A DNA stretch of 64,000 nt from Halarchaeum nitratireducens (GCF_014647155.1 NZ_BMOQ01000002.1:62001-126000); one strand, 5' to 3'. Positions 51,796 through 61,039 are shown, counted from the stretch's first letter. Numbers and translations: made by a program. The notes: a model not told the origin generated them from the sequence alone.

Positions 51796-52947
51796 TCAGG
51801 CCTCCGATCGCTTGTAGACGATGTCGCGCTGGACTTCGTTGACGCCCTCGTAGATGAGCGGGAGGCGCGCGTCCCGGTAGAGCCGCGAGATCCGATGTTC
51901 GTCGAGGACGCCGCGACCGCCGTGGAGTCGCATCCCGGTCTCGGCGCACTCGACGGCGGTCTCCGTGGCCTTCGTCTTCGCCATCGCGCTCCAGTCGCTC
52001 GCCGCCTCGTCCGTCTCGACCCGCTCTGCCGCGCGCCACGTCAGCGCACGCGCGCTCTCGAACTCCGTGCGCATGTCCGCGAGGTCGTGCTGGACGGACT
52101 GGAACTCGCCGATCGGTCGCCCGAACTCCTCGCGGTCGTCGACGAACGCCCACGCCTCCTCGATGGCCGCGGCGGCGATTCCGAGCCCGTGACCGGCGGC
52201 GGAGATACGGCCGTGATCGAAGAACTCCGCGACCATGCGGAACCCCTCACCGCGCTCGCCGACGAGGTTCTCCGCCGGCACGCGACAGTCGTCGAAGACG
52301 ATGTGTGCCTGCTGGGAGGCGCGCATCCCGATCTTCTCCGGGATGTGCTCGGCCGCGTAGCCCGGCGCGTCGGTCGGGACGACGACGAGCGAGTGATTCG
52401 CGTGTCGATCGTCCGTCTCCTCCGTCTTGACGTACGTGAGAACCCAATCGGCGTCGATCCCGTTTCCGATCCAGTACTTCTCCCCGTCGATGACCCACTC
52501 GTCGCCCTCCCGCTCCGCCCGCGTCGTCATCCCGGCGAGGTCGCTCCCCGTCTCGGGCTCGGAGATCGCCATGCCGGTGAACGACTCGCCGCTCGGGATC
52601 CCCGGTAAGTAGCGCTCTTTTTGCTCGTCGGTGCCGTAGCGTTCGAGGACGTTCGTCCCGAAACTCCGCCCGCGGATCGCCATCCCGATCCCGGCGTCCG
52701 CGCGGAAGAGTTCCTCCGTGACGGCGAGGCTCTCTCGCAGCGACGCGCCCCGGCCGCCGTACGCCTCGGAGATCTCGATCCCCACGAGATCCGCCTCGAC
52801 CGCCGCCTCGACGACTTCCCGTGGATACGTCCCGTCCGCGAAGTGGCGCGCCGCGTTCGGCTCGACGTGCTCGCGGGCGAACGCCCGCGCGTCGCGTTTG
52901 GCCTCGCGGACCTCCGCCGGAACCGAGGATTCGTCTAAGAGCTCCAT
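51796..52947 (-). CDS. acyl-CoA dehydrogenase
   Basis: This 383-residue FAD enzyme makes the alpha-beta double bond of acyl-CoA. The N-terminal helices, ISEPETGSDLAGM (about 136-148), the WVIDGEKYWIGNG strand and the C-terminal LHGGRG followed by the catalytic Glu in YEGVNEVQRDIVYK fit the family. The substrate chain is not clear. It is followed upstream by the acyl-CoA synthetase, 66 bp away, and probably acts with it and the hydratase/dehydrogenase fusion. Confidence 0.9.
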   Translation of the reverse strand: MELLDESSVPAEVREAKRDARAFAREHVEPNAARHFADGTYPREVVEAAVEADLVGIEISEAYGGRGASLRESLAVTEELFRADAGIGMAIRGRSFGTNVLERYGTDEQKERYLPGIPSGESFTGMAISEPETGSDLAGMTTRAEREGDEWVIDGEKYWIGNGIDADWVLTYVKTEETDDRHANHSLVVVPTDAPGYAAEHIPEKIGMRASQQAHIVFDDCRVPAENLVGERGEGFRMVAEFFDHGRISAAGHGLGIAAAAIEEAWAFVDDREEFGRPIGEFQSVQHDLADMRTEFESARALTWRAAERVETDEAASDWSAMAKTKATETAVECAETGMRLHGGRGVLDEHRISRLYRDARLPLIYEGVNEVQRDIVYKRSEA

Positions 52948-53013
52948 GTCGGGACGGACGCGGAAGGCCAGCAAAGCCCTTTCGCCGCCGTCGACCGTCT
53001 CGTCACCGTCACG

Positions 53014-54696
53014 CTACGGCTCCTCGATGCCCTCCTCCTGGCGGAGCTCGGTCCGTCGGATCTTGCCCGTCGACGTCCGCGGGAGCGTGCGCACGAACGC
53101 CAGTTCGCGCGGGTACTCGTACTTCGCCAGGCGCTCTTTGACGTGCGCCTGGAGGTCGTCGCGTAAGTCGTCGGACGCCTCGTAGCCGTCCGCGAGGACG
53201 ACGAAGGCCTTCGGAATCTCGCCGCGCGTCTCGTGGGGGACGCCGATGACGCCGGCCTCGGAGACGGCGTCGTGGGTGACGAGCGCTTCCTCGATCTCGT
53301 TCGGCCCGAAGCGGTAGCCGGAGCTGATGATGAGGTCGTCGTCGCGGGCGTGGAATTGGAAGTAGCCGTCCTCGTCCCGAGAGACGAGGTCCTCGGAGAG
53401 AAGCCAGCCGTCCTGGACCTTCTCCGCGGTCGCCTCCGGCTTCCCGAGGTACTCGACGAACAGCATCGGATCGCCCTCGTACTTCACGGCGAGCTCGCCG
53501 ATCTCGCCGGGATCCGTCACCTCCTCGCGCGTGTCGGGGTCGAGGATCGCCACCTCGTGGCCGACCGAGGGGACGCCGAAGTAATCGATACGGTGATCGA
53601 TACCGAAGCCGGGGTCGTCGGAGATGAGGCCGCCGACCTCCGTGGATCCGTACCCCTCGACGAACGCGGCGTTCTCGAAGGTCGTCGTCGCCCAATCGAT
53701 GATGCTCTCGCCGGCGGACTCCCCGCCCGTCGAGAACGACTGGAGGCTCGTGAGGTCGTAGCGCTCGTCCGCGTCCTCGACCTGCATCATCATCCGGACG
53801 GCGGTCGGCGGGAGGTTCAACTGCGTCACCTCGAAGCGCTCGACGAGCTCGAACTCGGCCTCGGCGTCGAACTTCCCCTCGGGCCGGCCGACGACCGGGA
53901 TGCCGTAGAACAGCGGCGGGAGCACCATCTGATTCAGCGACATGATCCACGACCACTCCGAGATGGTCCGCACGACCTGCTCGTCGCCCGTCTCGTGGCC
54001 CTGGAGGCTGACGAACTGCGGGAGGAGGCCGAGCAGGTGGCGGTGGGCGTGGACCGCGCCCTTCGGTTGGCCCGTCGTCCCGCTCGTGTAGATGATGCAG
54101 GCCGGATCCGCCGGATCGGTCGCGCGCGTCTCGAACTCGGTGCTCCGCCCTTCGATCGCGTCCCAGAAACACGTCTCGTCCCCCCGGTCGAACCCCTCGC
54201 TCGTCACGACGAACGAGAGCGAGTCGAGGTCGTCACGGATCGGCCGGAACGTCTCGATCGCGCCCTCGTCGACGACGAACGCGACGGCGTCGGAGTCGTC
54301 GAGCCGGTAGCGGAGGCCGTCGGTCCCGAGGAGCACGCTGAGCGGGACGGTGACCGCCCCGAGCTTGAACGCCGCGAGGTGCGCGACGAGCGACTGGAGG
54401 CGCTGGGTCCCGTTGACGGCGATGCGATCGCCCGCCTCGACGCCGCGCTCGTCGAGGTAGTTCGCGAAGCGGTTCGCGTACCCGCGGAGCTGTCGGAAGG
54501 TGTACGTCCGCTCCTCGCCGTCGTCGATGTAGAGCGCGACGCCGTTCTTCTTCGCCGCCGCCCACCGGTCACAGACGTAGTGCGCGATGTTGAACGTCTC
54601 CGGGATCTCCCACTCGAACCACTCGCGGGCCTCCTCGATCGTGTCGAAGCCCTGCTCGTGGAAGTAGTAGTTCTCCAGCCGGTCTATTTCGTCCAT
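53014..54696 (-). CDS. acyl-CoA synthetase (AMP-binding family)
   Basis: This 560-residue enzyme activates a carboxylic acid to its CoA thioester. The P-loop is IIYTSGTTGQPKGAVH (about 206-221). EGYGSTEVGG, the hinge region with LVSRDEDGYFQFHARDDDLIISSGYRFGPNEIE and the catalytic Lys in TSTGKIRRTE are present. It is the medium-chain or benzoate type by its general layout; the acid cannot be told. A TATA-like aacgtttatt (about 54728, coding strand ttt) is 28 nt upstream. It would feed the acyl-CoA dehydrogenase gene that follows. Confidence 0.9.
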   Translation of the reverse strand: MDEIDRLENYYFHEQGFDTIEEAREWFEWEIPETFNIAHYVCDRWAAAKKNGVALYIDDGEERTYTFRQLRGYANRFANYLDERGVEAGDRIAVNGTQRLQSLVAHLAAFKLGAVTVPLSVLLGTDGLRYRLDDSDAVAFVVDEGAIETFRPIRDDLDSLSFVVTSEGFDRGDETCFWDAIEGRSTEFETRATDPADPACIIYTSGTTGQPKGAVHAHRHLLGLLPQFVSLQGHETGDEQVVRTISEWSWIMSLNQMVLPPLFYGIPVVGRPEGKFDAEAEFELVERFEVTQLNLPPTAVRMMMQVEDADERYDLTSLQSFSTGGESAGESIIDWATTTFENAAFVEGYGSTEVGGLISDDPGFGIDHRIDYFGVPSVGHEVAILDPDTREEVTDPGEIGELAVKYEGDPMLFVEYLGKPEATAEKVQDGWLLSEDLVSRDEDGYFQFHARDDDLIISSGYRFGPNEIEEALVTHDAVSEAGVIGVPHETRGEIPKAFVVLADGYEASDDLRDDLQAHVKERLAKYEYPRELAFVRTLPRTSTGKIRRTELRQEEGIEEP

Positions 54697-54765
54697 TCAG
54701 TTCCACCTGTTCCGGATACACTACAATAAACGTTATCTATGTCACGTAACACGAAATCCGGGGCC

Positions 54766-56706
54766 CTACTCGAAGTCGGGATCCCGGTCGTGGGTGAACG
54801 CCTCGACGCCCTCCAGCATGTCGTCGGTCGTCGACAACAGGCCGAACGCCTGACTCTCCATGGCGATGGCGGTCTTCAGGCTCGCGTCCTGCCCCTCGTT
54901 GATGACCTGCTTTGCGACCTTGAGCGCGGTCTGCGGACCGTTCGCGATGTCGGAGACGAACGCCTCGACGGTCTCCTCGAATTCGGACTCGGGGACGGCG
55001 CGATTCAGGATGCCCCAGTCGACGGCCTTCTCGGCGCTGATCTGTTCGCCGCGGAAGACGAGCTCCTTCGTGCGCGCCTCGCCGACGAGGCGCACGAGGC
55101 GCTGCGTGCCGCCGCCGCCGGGGATGAGGCCGAGGTTGATCTCGGGGCTCCCGAGTCGCGACCCCTCCGTGGCCAGCCGGATGTCGCAGGCCATCGTGAT
55201 CTCGAAACCGCCGCCGAGACAGAGGCCGTCGATCTTGGCGATCGTCGGGCGCTCGAAGTCGTAGATGGTCTCCACGGCGTCCTCGACCGCCATCAGGTCG
55301 GTCGCGTCCGCGGTCGTGAAGCCCGTGATGTCCGCGCCCGCGCTGAACGCGCGATCACCCGCGCCCTCGAAGGTGACGCAGGTGACCTCGTCGGTGTCGA
55401 CGGTCTTGAGCAGCCGGTCGATCTCGTTCAGCATGTCGTCCGAGAGCGCGTTCAGCCGCTCCTCGCGGTCGAAGACGACGCGGAGCACGCCGTCCTCGTC
55501 GATCTCGTGTCGGATGTAGTGGTACGGGCCGCCGTCGGAGTAGTCGTAGAAGCCCCGCCCGGCGTCCTCGCCGGTGTGCCCCGACTCGACGAGCTCGACC
55601 AGATAATCGGCGGGCTCGTACCGCGGTGCGCCCGTCTCCTCGTGGAGGGTTTCCAGCTTCTCCAGCACGCGACCGAGACCGAGCTTATCGCCGGTACGAC
55701 ACGTTCCCTCGGGGAGCCCGCCGCCGAGGCGCATGGCGATGTCGATGTCCTCGGGGTCCGCGACGTCCTGCCCGACGAGTCGCGCCGCCTCGTTGATCAT
55801 CCGGGCCTCGACGCGGAGCGTGTTGAAGCCCTCGCCGTCGCCCGGTTCGTAATCCACCCCGGGACCGTCCTCGTAGTCGTAGAAGCCCTCGCCGGTCTTT
55901 CGCCCGAGGTCGTCGCCGTCGACGAGCGATCGATAACACTCCGGCACCGGCTCGTTCCACTGCTCGCGGGTGTGGACGAAGATGTCGAGACCGCCGAAGT
56001 CGGCGAGTTCGAACGGGCCCATCGGGTAGCCGCGACGGTACACCATCGCCGCGTCGGCCTGTCTGACGTCGGCCTCGCCGGCATCACGCATCCAGCCGGG
56101 CTCCTCCATGAACGGGACGAGGACGTTGTTCACGACGAACTCCGGGATGTCCTTGCGGACGAGCACCGGCGTCTTATCGAGCGACTCCACGAACCCGTAG
56201 GCCGCGTCGACGACGTCGTCGTCCGTCTCCTCCCCGGAGACGACCTCGACGAGGTCCATCTTCACCGGCGGGTTGAAGAAGTGCATCCCGCAGACGCGCT
56301 CGGGGTGCTCCGTCTCCGCCGCGATGTCGGTCACGCGCAGGCTCGACGTGTTCGTCGCCAGGATCGTGTCCGCGGCCGTGGCCGCCTCGACGTCGGCGAA
56401 GAGGTCACGCTTCATCTCCAAGTCCTCGGGGATGGCCTCGACGACGAGGTCCGTGTCTCCGACGGCCGCCTCGAGGTCCGTCGTCGTCCGCACGCGATCG
56501 AGGACCGCGTCGGGGTCCTGATCGAGTTGCCCCTTCTCGGCCAGCTTTCCGACGCTCCACTCCAGTTGCTCGTACCCGTCTTCGACGTACGACTCCTCGA
56601 TGTCCCGGAGGGTGACGTCGTAGCCCGCGATCGCCGCGACCTCGGCGATCCCGTGGCCCATGCTTCCCGCTCCGAGCACTGCGACGGTGTCGATTTCGCG
56701 TCCCAT
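54766..56706 (-). CDS. 3-hydroxyacyl-CoA dehydrogenase / enoyl-CoA hydratase fusion
   Basis: This 646-residue protein joins two steps of beta-oxidation. Residues 1 to about 380 are the NAD-dependent dehydrogenase: VLGAGSMGHGIAEVAAIAG at 9-27, VCGMHFFNPPVKMDLVEVV with its catalytic His, and the C-terminal domain. The hydratase from about 400 on has RAFSAGADITGF, GGGFEITMACD and SPEINLGLIPGGGGTQ, which hold both catalytic Glu residues. The order is the reverse of bacterial FadB. The start is 56706 by its TATA spacing; 56718 is an in-frame alternative. Confidence 0.92.
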   Translation of the reverse strand: MGREIDTVAVLGAGSMGHGIAEVAAIAGYDVTLRDIEESYVEDGYEQLEWSVGKLAEKGQLDQDPDAVLDRVRTTTDLEAAVGDTDLVVEAIPEDLEMKRDLFADVEAATAADTILATNTSSLRVTDIAAETEHPERVCGMHFFNPPVKMDLVEVVSGEETDDDVVDAAYGFVESLDKTPVLVRKDIPEFVVNNVLVPFMEEPGWMRDAGEADVRQADAAMVYRRGYPMGPFELADFGGLDIFVHTREQWNEPVPECYRSLVDGDDLGRKTGEGFYDYEDGPGVDYEPGDGEGFNTLRVEARMINEAARLVGQDVADPEDIDIAMRLGGGLPEGTCRTGDKLGLGRVLEKLETLHEETGAPRYEPADYLVELVESGHTGEDAGRGFYDYSDGGPYHYIRHEIDEDGVLRVVFDREERLNALSDDMLNEIDRLLKTVDTDEVTCVTFEGAGDRAFSAGADITGFTTADATDLMAVEDAVETIYDFERPTIAKIDGLCLGGGFEITMACDIRLATEGSRLGSPEINLGLIPGGGGTQRLVRLVGEARTKELVFRGEQISAEKAVDWGILNRAVPESEFEETVEAFVSDIANGPQTALKVAKQVINEGQDASLKTAIAMESQAFGLLSTTDDMLEGVEAFTHDRDPDFE

Positions 56707-56748
56707 CGTGCCATCCATTCGCGCAACCGGTAATCAAGGTGACGGTGC

Positions 56749-57516
56749 CTATCGTCCGTACTGATACTTGATCGAGACGCGGTTGCGCGACTCCTTGAGC
56801 GCGCCGAGCAGTTCGTCCTGATACGACTCGTTCCGGATCCGCTCGGACGGGCAGGCGATGGCGAGGCTGGCGACGTGGTCGTCGTCGGGGTGGAGCGGGA
56901 CGGCGACCGTCCCCATTCCCACGACCTGCTGGTCGACGTCGACGGCGTGCCCGTCCTCACGGACGGTCGCCAGTCGCTTGCGGAGCCGATCGGGGTCGGT
57001 CACGGTCCGCTCGGTCACCCGTTCGAGGCCGCCGTCGAGGATCGCGTCGACGCGCTCCGCGGGCATGTGCGCGAGGATCGTCTTCCCCGACGCCGTCGTG
57101 TGTAGCGGGGTCCGCATCCCCGAGTACGTCCCGAGTTCGAGGGCGTTCGCCCCCGGGCGTTGGTGGAGGATGACCGCGCTCCCCGCCTCCTCGACGACGA
57201 GCGTCGGCAGCTCTTCGGTCTCGCGCGAGAGCCGAGAGATCTCCTCGCGTGCGGCCTGAAAGACCCGGTTTCGGTACTGGAGACGCGTCCCCATGTCGAG
57301 AAACCGGTAGCTCAGCTCGTACGTCCCGCCGTCGTTGACCGCGTAGCCGACGGCTTCGAGCGAGCGCAGGTACCCGTGCGCGGTGCTCCGATGGACGTCG
57401 AGGGCCTCGGCGACCGCCGCCGGCCCGGCGCCGTCCTCGCGCCAGAGCACCTCGACGACCTCGAAGACCCGCTCGACCGATTGCATCGTTGGCGTCGTCA
57501 TCGTCCCGTCGTTCAC
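56749..57516 (-). CDS. IclR-family transcriptional regulator
   Basis: This 255-residue regulator has an N-terminal winged helix-turn-helix (GPAAVAEALDVHRSTAHGYLRSLEAVGYAV) and an effector-binding C-terminal domain typical of IclR (SGMRTPLHTTASGKTILAHMP). It stands between the fatty-acid style operons on the minus strand and the thiolase operon on the plus strand, so both are candidate targets. GTG at 57516 is preferred because of the TATA-like gatatac 28 nt upstream; an ATG at 57501 is an alternative. A palindrome lies just upstream. Confidence 0.88.
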   Translation of the reverse strand: MNDGTMTTPTMQSVERVFEVVEVLWREDGAGPAAVAEALDVHRSTAHGYLRSLEAVGYAVNDGGTYELSYRFLDMGTRLQYRNRVFQAAREEISRLSRETEELPTLVVEEAGSAVILHQRPGANALELGTYSGMRTPLHTTASGKTILAHMPAERVDAILDGGLERVTERTVTDPDRLRKRLATVREDGHAVDVDQQVVGMGTVAVPLHPDDDHVASLAIACPSERIRNESYQDELLGALKESRNRVSIKYQYGR

Positions 57517-57524
57517 CGCGCACG

Positions 57525-57540
57525 CCCAAATTCGTTTGGG
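57525..57540. promoter_or_regulatory. candidate IclR operator
   Basis: A 16-nt palindrome (cccaaattcgtttggg, 6-bp arms with a 4-nt centre) lies between the TATA element (about 57541-57549) and the start of the iclR gene. The position suits autorepression; binding is inferred. Confidence 0.45.
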
Positions 57541-57549
57541 TATATCAGA

Positions 57550-57830
57550 CGAGACGCCGAGTCGTCGGCGCGGCCGTATCGCGTCGTCGCCGTCGAGTCG
57601 GCGGTAGCCGCTCCGCGATCGACGCGATGACCGAACGGATCGGATCAGGGGGTCTCCACCCGACCGCGACCGAATTACACCTGTATCTTCGTAAAGGAGT
57701 GCGTCGAAGCCGTCGCCCCACGAGCGTTCGTTTCCTATTACCAAACGAGTCTGCTGACGGTTCGCCGCCGATCGGCGTGCTGGCGACGGACGACGACGGG
57801 CCGACGGCGCGCGCCGGCGAACCGCCCACT
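57550..57830. other. gene-poor interval between iclR and the thiolase operon
   Basis: This stretch of about 280 bp has no frame with coding character and no tRNA or obvious repeat. It is followed by a TATA-like actataa at 57834-57840. Confidence 0.4.
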
Positions 57831-57866
57831 CAAACTATAACTACGTGGGCGCCGTCGACCGCGATA

Positions 57867-57950
57867 GTGTCGCGCTTACTCACGGTTACTCGCTCCGGTG
57901 CGACCGTCGACGCGCCCACGGACCGCAACATTGATTGTGATACTCCGTGA
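57867..57950 (+). CDS. putative leaderless 27-codon ORF before the thiolase operon
   Basis: GTG at 57867 starts a 27-residue frame that ends with TGA at 57948-57950. The TATA-like actataa at 57834-57840 is centred about 29 nt before it. It has no homology that I recognise. It may be a leader for the thiolase operon; the case rests only on promoter spacing. Confidence 0.2.
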   Translation: MSRLLTVTRSGATVDAPTDRNIDCDTP

Positions 57951-57961
57951 TGTAACGATTG

Positions 57962-58024
57962 ATGCAGAGTGATAACGAGCGGCACGCTGTGGTCGGTGAC
58001 GACGCACCGGAGGCCGCGCCGTGA
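57962..58024 (+). CDS. 20-codon leader ORF overlapping the thiolase start
   Basis: ATG at 57962 opens a 20-residue frame that ends with TGA at 58022-58024. The stop overlaps the GTG of the thiolase gene (GTGA), so the two can be translated in a coupled way. The frame is acidic and short, with no known homologue. Confidence 0.3.
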   Translation: MQSDNERHAVVGDDAPEAAP

Positions 58025-59214
58025 CGCGGAACGCCGCGATCGTCGGTGGCGGTCACACCGACTGGGGCGAGCGCGACGCGACGTGGAAGGACCTCGCGCA
58101 GGAGGCCGGGAAAGCGACGTTCGACGACGTACCGGACGTCGGCCCGCCGGACGTCGAAGGGCTGTTCGTCGGCGCCGTGCAGCCCGAGCGCTTCGCGTTC
58201 CAATCGCACGTCGCGCCGCTCGTCGCCGAACTCCTCGGCGTCGAGGCCGATTCGATGATCGCCCGGACGGAGCTCGCGTGCGCGAGCGGACAGGCCGCGC
58301 TCCGCTACGCGTGGCTCGCCATCGCCGCGGGCCAACTCGACACCGCGCTCGTCATCGGCGTTGAGAAGATGAACCTCCCCGACGGCCACGACGAGGAGAT
58401 GCAGACGAGCATGTCGAACGTCGTCGACCGCGAGTTCGACGGCGTCAACGGGCTCAACGCCCCGACGTACTTCTCGTTCCTCGGGCAGCGCCACATGCAC
58501 GAGTACGGGACGACCCAAGAGCAACTGGCGAAGGTCGCGGTGAAGAACAAGACGCACGCCGCGAACAACCCCTACGCGCAGTTCCGGATGGACATCGACG
58601 TCGACGACGTCCTCGACTCGTACCCGATCGCGCCGCCCCTGCACCTCTTCGACTGTAGCGGCGTCACGGATGGCGCGGCCGGCCTCATACTCATGAGCGA
58701 GGAGAAGGCCCGCGAGGTCACGGACGAGGCGACGTACATCACCGGGAGCGGCCAATCATGTATGGCGGGCAACTCGGTCAACAACGTCCCGTCGTTCTCC
58801 GCGTGGCCGCAGGCGACCGTCGCCGCCGAGCAGGCCTACGAGCAGGCCGGGATCGACGACCCCGTGAAGGAACTCGACGTCGCCGAGATCCACGACTGCT
58901 TCTCGATCAGCGAGATCATCGAGTACGAGGACCTCGGGTGGGTCGAGAAGGGCGAGGGCGGTCAGTTCATCGAGGACGGTCGCAGCGAACTCGACGGCGA
59001 CATCGCCGTCAATCCCCGCGGCGGGCTGCTCGGCTGTGGCCACCCGTTGGGCGCGACCGGCGTCTCGCAGGCCCTCGAAGTCCACAAGCAGTTCACGGGC
59101 CGCGTCGAGTCTGCCCGACAGGTCCCGGACGGTCCCGAGACGGGGCTCATCCACAACCTCAGCGGGAGCGCGTCGGTTCACAGCGTCATGACGCTCGGGA
59201 GGGATCCGCGATGA
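58021..59214 (+). CDS. thiolase (acetyl-CoA acetyltransferase-like, SCP2 type)
   Basis: This 397-residue enzyme belongs to the thiolase superfamily. The nucleophile is C87 in ELACASGQAAL. The second pair of catalytic residues lie in GCGHPLGATG near the end, and HDCFSISEI is the usual motif of archaeal and SCP2-type thiolases. The GTG start at 58021 overlaps the stop of a 20-codon leader. The paired DUF35 gene overlaps its stop by 4 nt, as in other archaea, where the two act as a complex. It likely cleaves 3-oxoacyl-CoA in the island or joins acetyl units. Confidence 0.9.
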   Translation: MTRNAAIVGGGHTDWGERDATWKDLAQEAGKATFDDVPDVGPPDVEGLFVGAVQPERFAFQSHVAPLVAELLGVEADSMIARTELACASGQAALRYAWLAIAAGQLDTALVIGVEKMNLPDGHDEEMQTSMSNVVDREFDGVNGLNAPTYFSFLGQRHMHEYGTTQEQLAKVAVKNKTHAANNPYAQFRMDIDVDDVLDSYPIAPPLHLFDCSGVTDGAAGLILMSEEKAREVTDEATYITGSGQSCMAGNSVNNVPSFSAWPQATVAAEQAYEQAGIDDPVKELDVAEIHDCFSISEIIEYEDLGWVEKGEGGQFIEDGRSELDGDIAVNPRGGLLGCGHPLGATGVSQALEVHKQFTGRVESARQVPDGPETGLIHNLSGSASVHSVMTLGRDPR

Positions 59215-59717
59215 GCGACGAGCCGCCCCGCGGGTCGACGAGCCTGCCGGACAGCGTGGACTTCCCGCGGCTCTTCGACTTCTACGAGATCCAAAGCGAG
59301 GACGAGACGCGCATCCACGAGTTCTACGCGAACCTCGACGACGGGTCGCTCACGACGACCGAGTGTGCCGATTGTGGCGAACTCCACTTCCCGCCGCGCG
59401 TCGTCTGCCCCGAGTGCACGAGCGATGACCTCTCGTACGCGTCGCTCCCGCACACCGGGACGCTCCACGCGTTCTCGGTGATGCGCGCCGGCGCGCCGAT
59501 CGGGAAAGTCGACGACCTCCCGTTCGTCGTCGGCATCGTCGATCTCGACGGCGTCGACGTCCGCCTCTCGGCGCGTATCGACGACGCCGAGTACGACGAC
59601 CTCACCATCGGTGATCCGGTGACGCTGAAGGTCGTCGACATCGAGGGTCCCGCCGACCTCGAACGCGTCTTCTACCGCTTCGTTCCGGCGGACGCGGACG
59701 CGGACGTGGACGCGTAG
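59211..59717 (+). CDS. DUF35 OB-fold zinc protein, partner of the thiolase
   Basis: This 168-residue protein has the rubredoxin-like zinc ribbon C52, C55, C66, C69 (ECADCGELHFPPRVVCPEC), followed by an OB-fold (LPHTGTLHAFSVM and later). Such proteins pair with SCP2-type thiolases in archaea, where they shuttle acyl-CoA between active sites, as shown for the archaeal HMG-CoA synthase-thiolase complex. It starts with a 4-nt overlap on the thiolase stop, so co-translation is expected. Confidence 0.88.
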   Translation: MSDEPPRGSTSLPDSVDFPRLFDFYEIQSEDETRIHEFYANLDDGSLTTTECADCGELHFPPRVVCPECTSDDLSYASLPHTGTLHAFSVMRAGAPIGKVDDLPFVVGIVDLDGVDVRLSARIDDAEYDDLTIGDPVTLKVVDIEGPADLERVFYRFVPADADADVDA

Positions 59718-59748
59718 GCGCTCCGCGAGCCGTCCCCCGGCTCCCACG

Positions 59749-60786
59749 CTACGGGCGCACGAGGACCTTCACCTCACCCGATCCGCCGTCCGCGAGCGCC
59801 TCGAAGCCCTCCGACTCGATATCCGTCAGGTCGATCCGCGACGTCACGAGCGACTCGGGGTCGAGGTTGCCCGCGGCGAACTTCCGGAGGACGGTCCCGA
59901 ACTCCTCGGCGGCCCGCGGGCCGGTCTGGTAGGCGGCGGACCCGCTCGCGCTCCGCTGGGCGCTCACGTACGCCATGACGTCCGCCTCGATCTCGTCCTC
60001 GAAGACGCCGACGAGCGTCGTATGCCCGCCCGGCCGGGCGGCCTCGATCGCGTCTGCGTAGCCGGACTCGGTCCCGGTGACGTCGAAGGAGACGTCGGCC
60101 CCGCCCCGGGTGTCTCCGCGGACGGTCTCGACGAAGTCGGTCTCGCGCGGGTCGACGACGACGTCGGCCCCGCCCTCCGCGGCGAGCGCGCGTCGTGCCT
60201 CGCGGTGGCCGGACGCGTACACCGACCCGGCGCCCATATCACGCGCTAACTGGACGGTCGCGAGCCCGATCGGCCCCATCCCGACGACGGCGACGTCGTC
60301 GCCCGATCGGATCGGTGACTGCAACAGGCCGTGGTAGGCGACCGTGAACGGTTCGGCGACGGCGGCGAGCTCCGGCGAGACGCCGTCGGGGAGCGGGACG
60401 ACGTTCGTCGCGGGCGCGCTCACCCGCTCCGCGTACGCGCCCGGACGCTGTGCGCCGACGACGGTGAGGTCCCGACAGAGGTTGTACATCCCGGCGTCGC
60501 AACACCAGCAGTCCTCGCAGGCGACGAGCGGGTTCACCACGACGTCCGTGCCGACGTCGACGTCCGCGTCGGCGCCCGCCTCGACGACGGTGCCGCCGAA
60601 CTCGTGGCCCATGACGTAGGGGAGCGACGCCTCGCCGGCGCGCGGGCCGTGGCTGTACTCGGCTAGGTCTGACCCGCAGATGCCGCAGGCCGCGACGTCG
60701 ACGACGACCTCGTCCGCCTCGGGTTCGGGCGCCGCGACGTCCTCCACGCGGACGTCGCGGTTGCCGTGGTATCTGGCTGCTCGCAT
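59749..60786 (-). CDS. zinc-dependent alcohol dehydrogenase (MDR family)
   Basis: This 345-residue enzyme has the catalytic zinc ligands C37 (GICGSD) and H61-E62 (MGHEFGG), and the structural zinc site C90, C93, C96, C104 (CEDCWCCDAGMYNLC). The coenzyme motif is VVGMGPIGLATVQLARD. It is related to sorbitol or threonine dehydrogenases. It could feed the aldehyde dehydrogenase encoded divergently at 61040. The TATA-like acataaatcg (60813-60822) supports the start at 60786; an upstream in-frame ATG at 60816 is less likely. Confidence 0.88.
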   Translation of the reverse strand: MRAARYHGNRDVRVEDVAAPEPEADEVVVDVAACGICGSDLAEYSHGPRAGEASLPYVMGHEFGGTVVEAGADADVDVGTDVVVNPLVACEDCWCCDAGMYNLCRDLTVVGAQRPGAYAERVSAPATNVVPLPDGVSPELAAVAEPFTVAYHGLLQSPIRSGDDVAVVGMGPIGLATVQLARDMGAGSVYASGHREARRALAAEGGADVVVDPRETDFVETVRGDTRGGADVSFDVTGTESGYADAIEAARPGGHTTLVGVFEDEIEADVMAYVSAQRSASGSAAYQTGPRAAEEFGTVLRKFAAGNLDPESLVTSRIDLTDIESEGFEALADGGSGEVKVLVRP

Positions 60787-60938
60787 GACGCTCGATACAC
60801 GCGCGTCTATGCACATAAATCGTCGTATATTGTTCCTGGGGGGATCCGGGTCGCGGATCGTCGGTCGCCCGTGGTCCATCGGGGGCGGTCGACCGCCGCA
60901 CTGTGGGGGACGCGCCGCCCGCGGCGTCGCCCGCCGAA

Positions 60939-60956
60939 CCATAAGGATCGTTATGG
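60939..60956. promoter_or_regulatory. inverted repeat before the second aldehyde dehydrogenase
   Basis: A 6-bp inverted repeat (ccataa / ttatgg) with a 6-nt centre lies just before the TATA-like gaactattt (60959-60967) that would serve the aldehyde dehydrogenase. It may be an operator or part of the promoter. Confidence 0.35.
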
Positions 60957-61039
60957 ATAGAACTATTTGGGTCGCGTCCGTACGCGGGGACAACAGCGGA
61001 CCCACCAGCGCGGAGACGGTCGGCCGTTGTCCACAAATC

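Noticed and set aside
54739-56733. Long plus-strand frame opposite the hydratase/dehydrogenase fusion
   Set aside because: It is a shadow frame. The minus frame has both catalytic domains.
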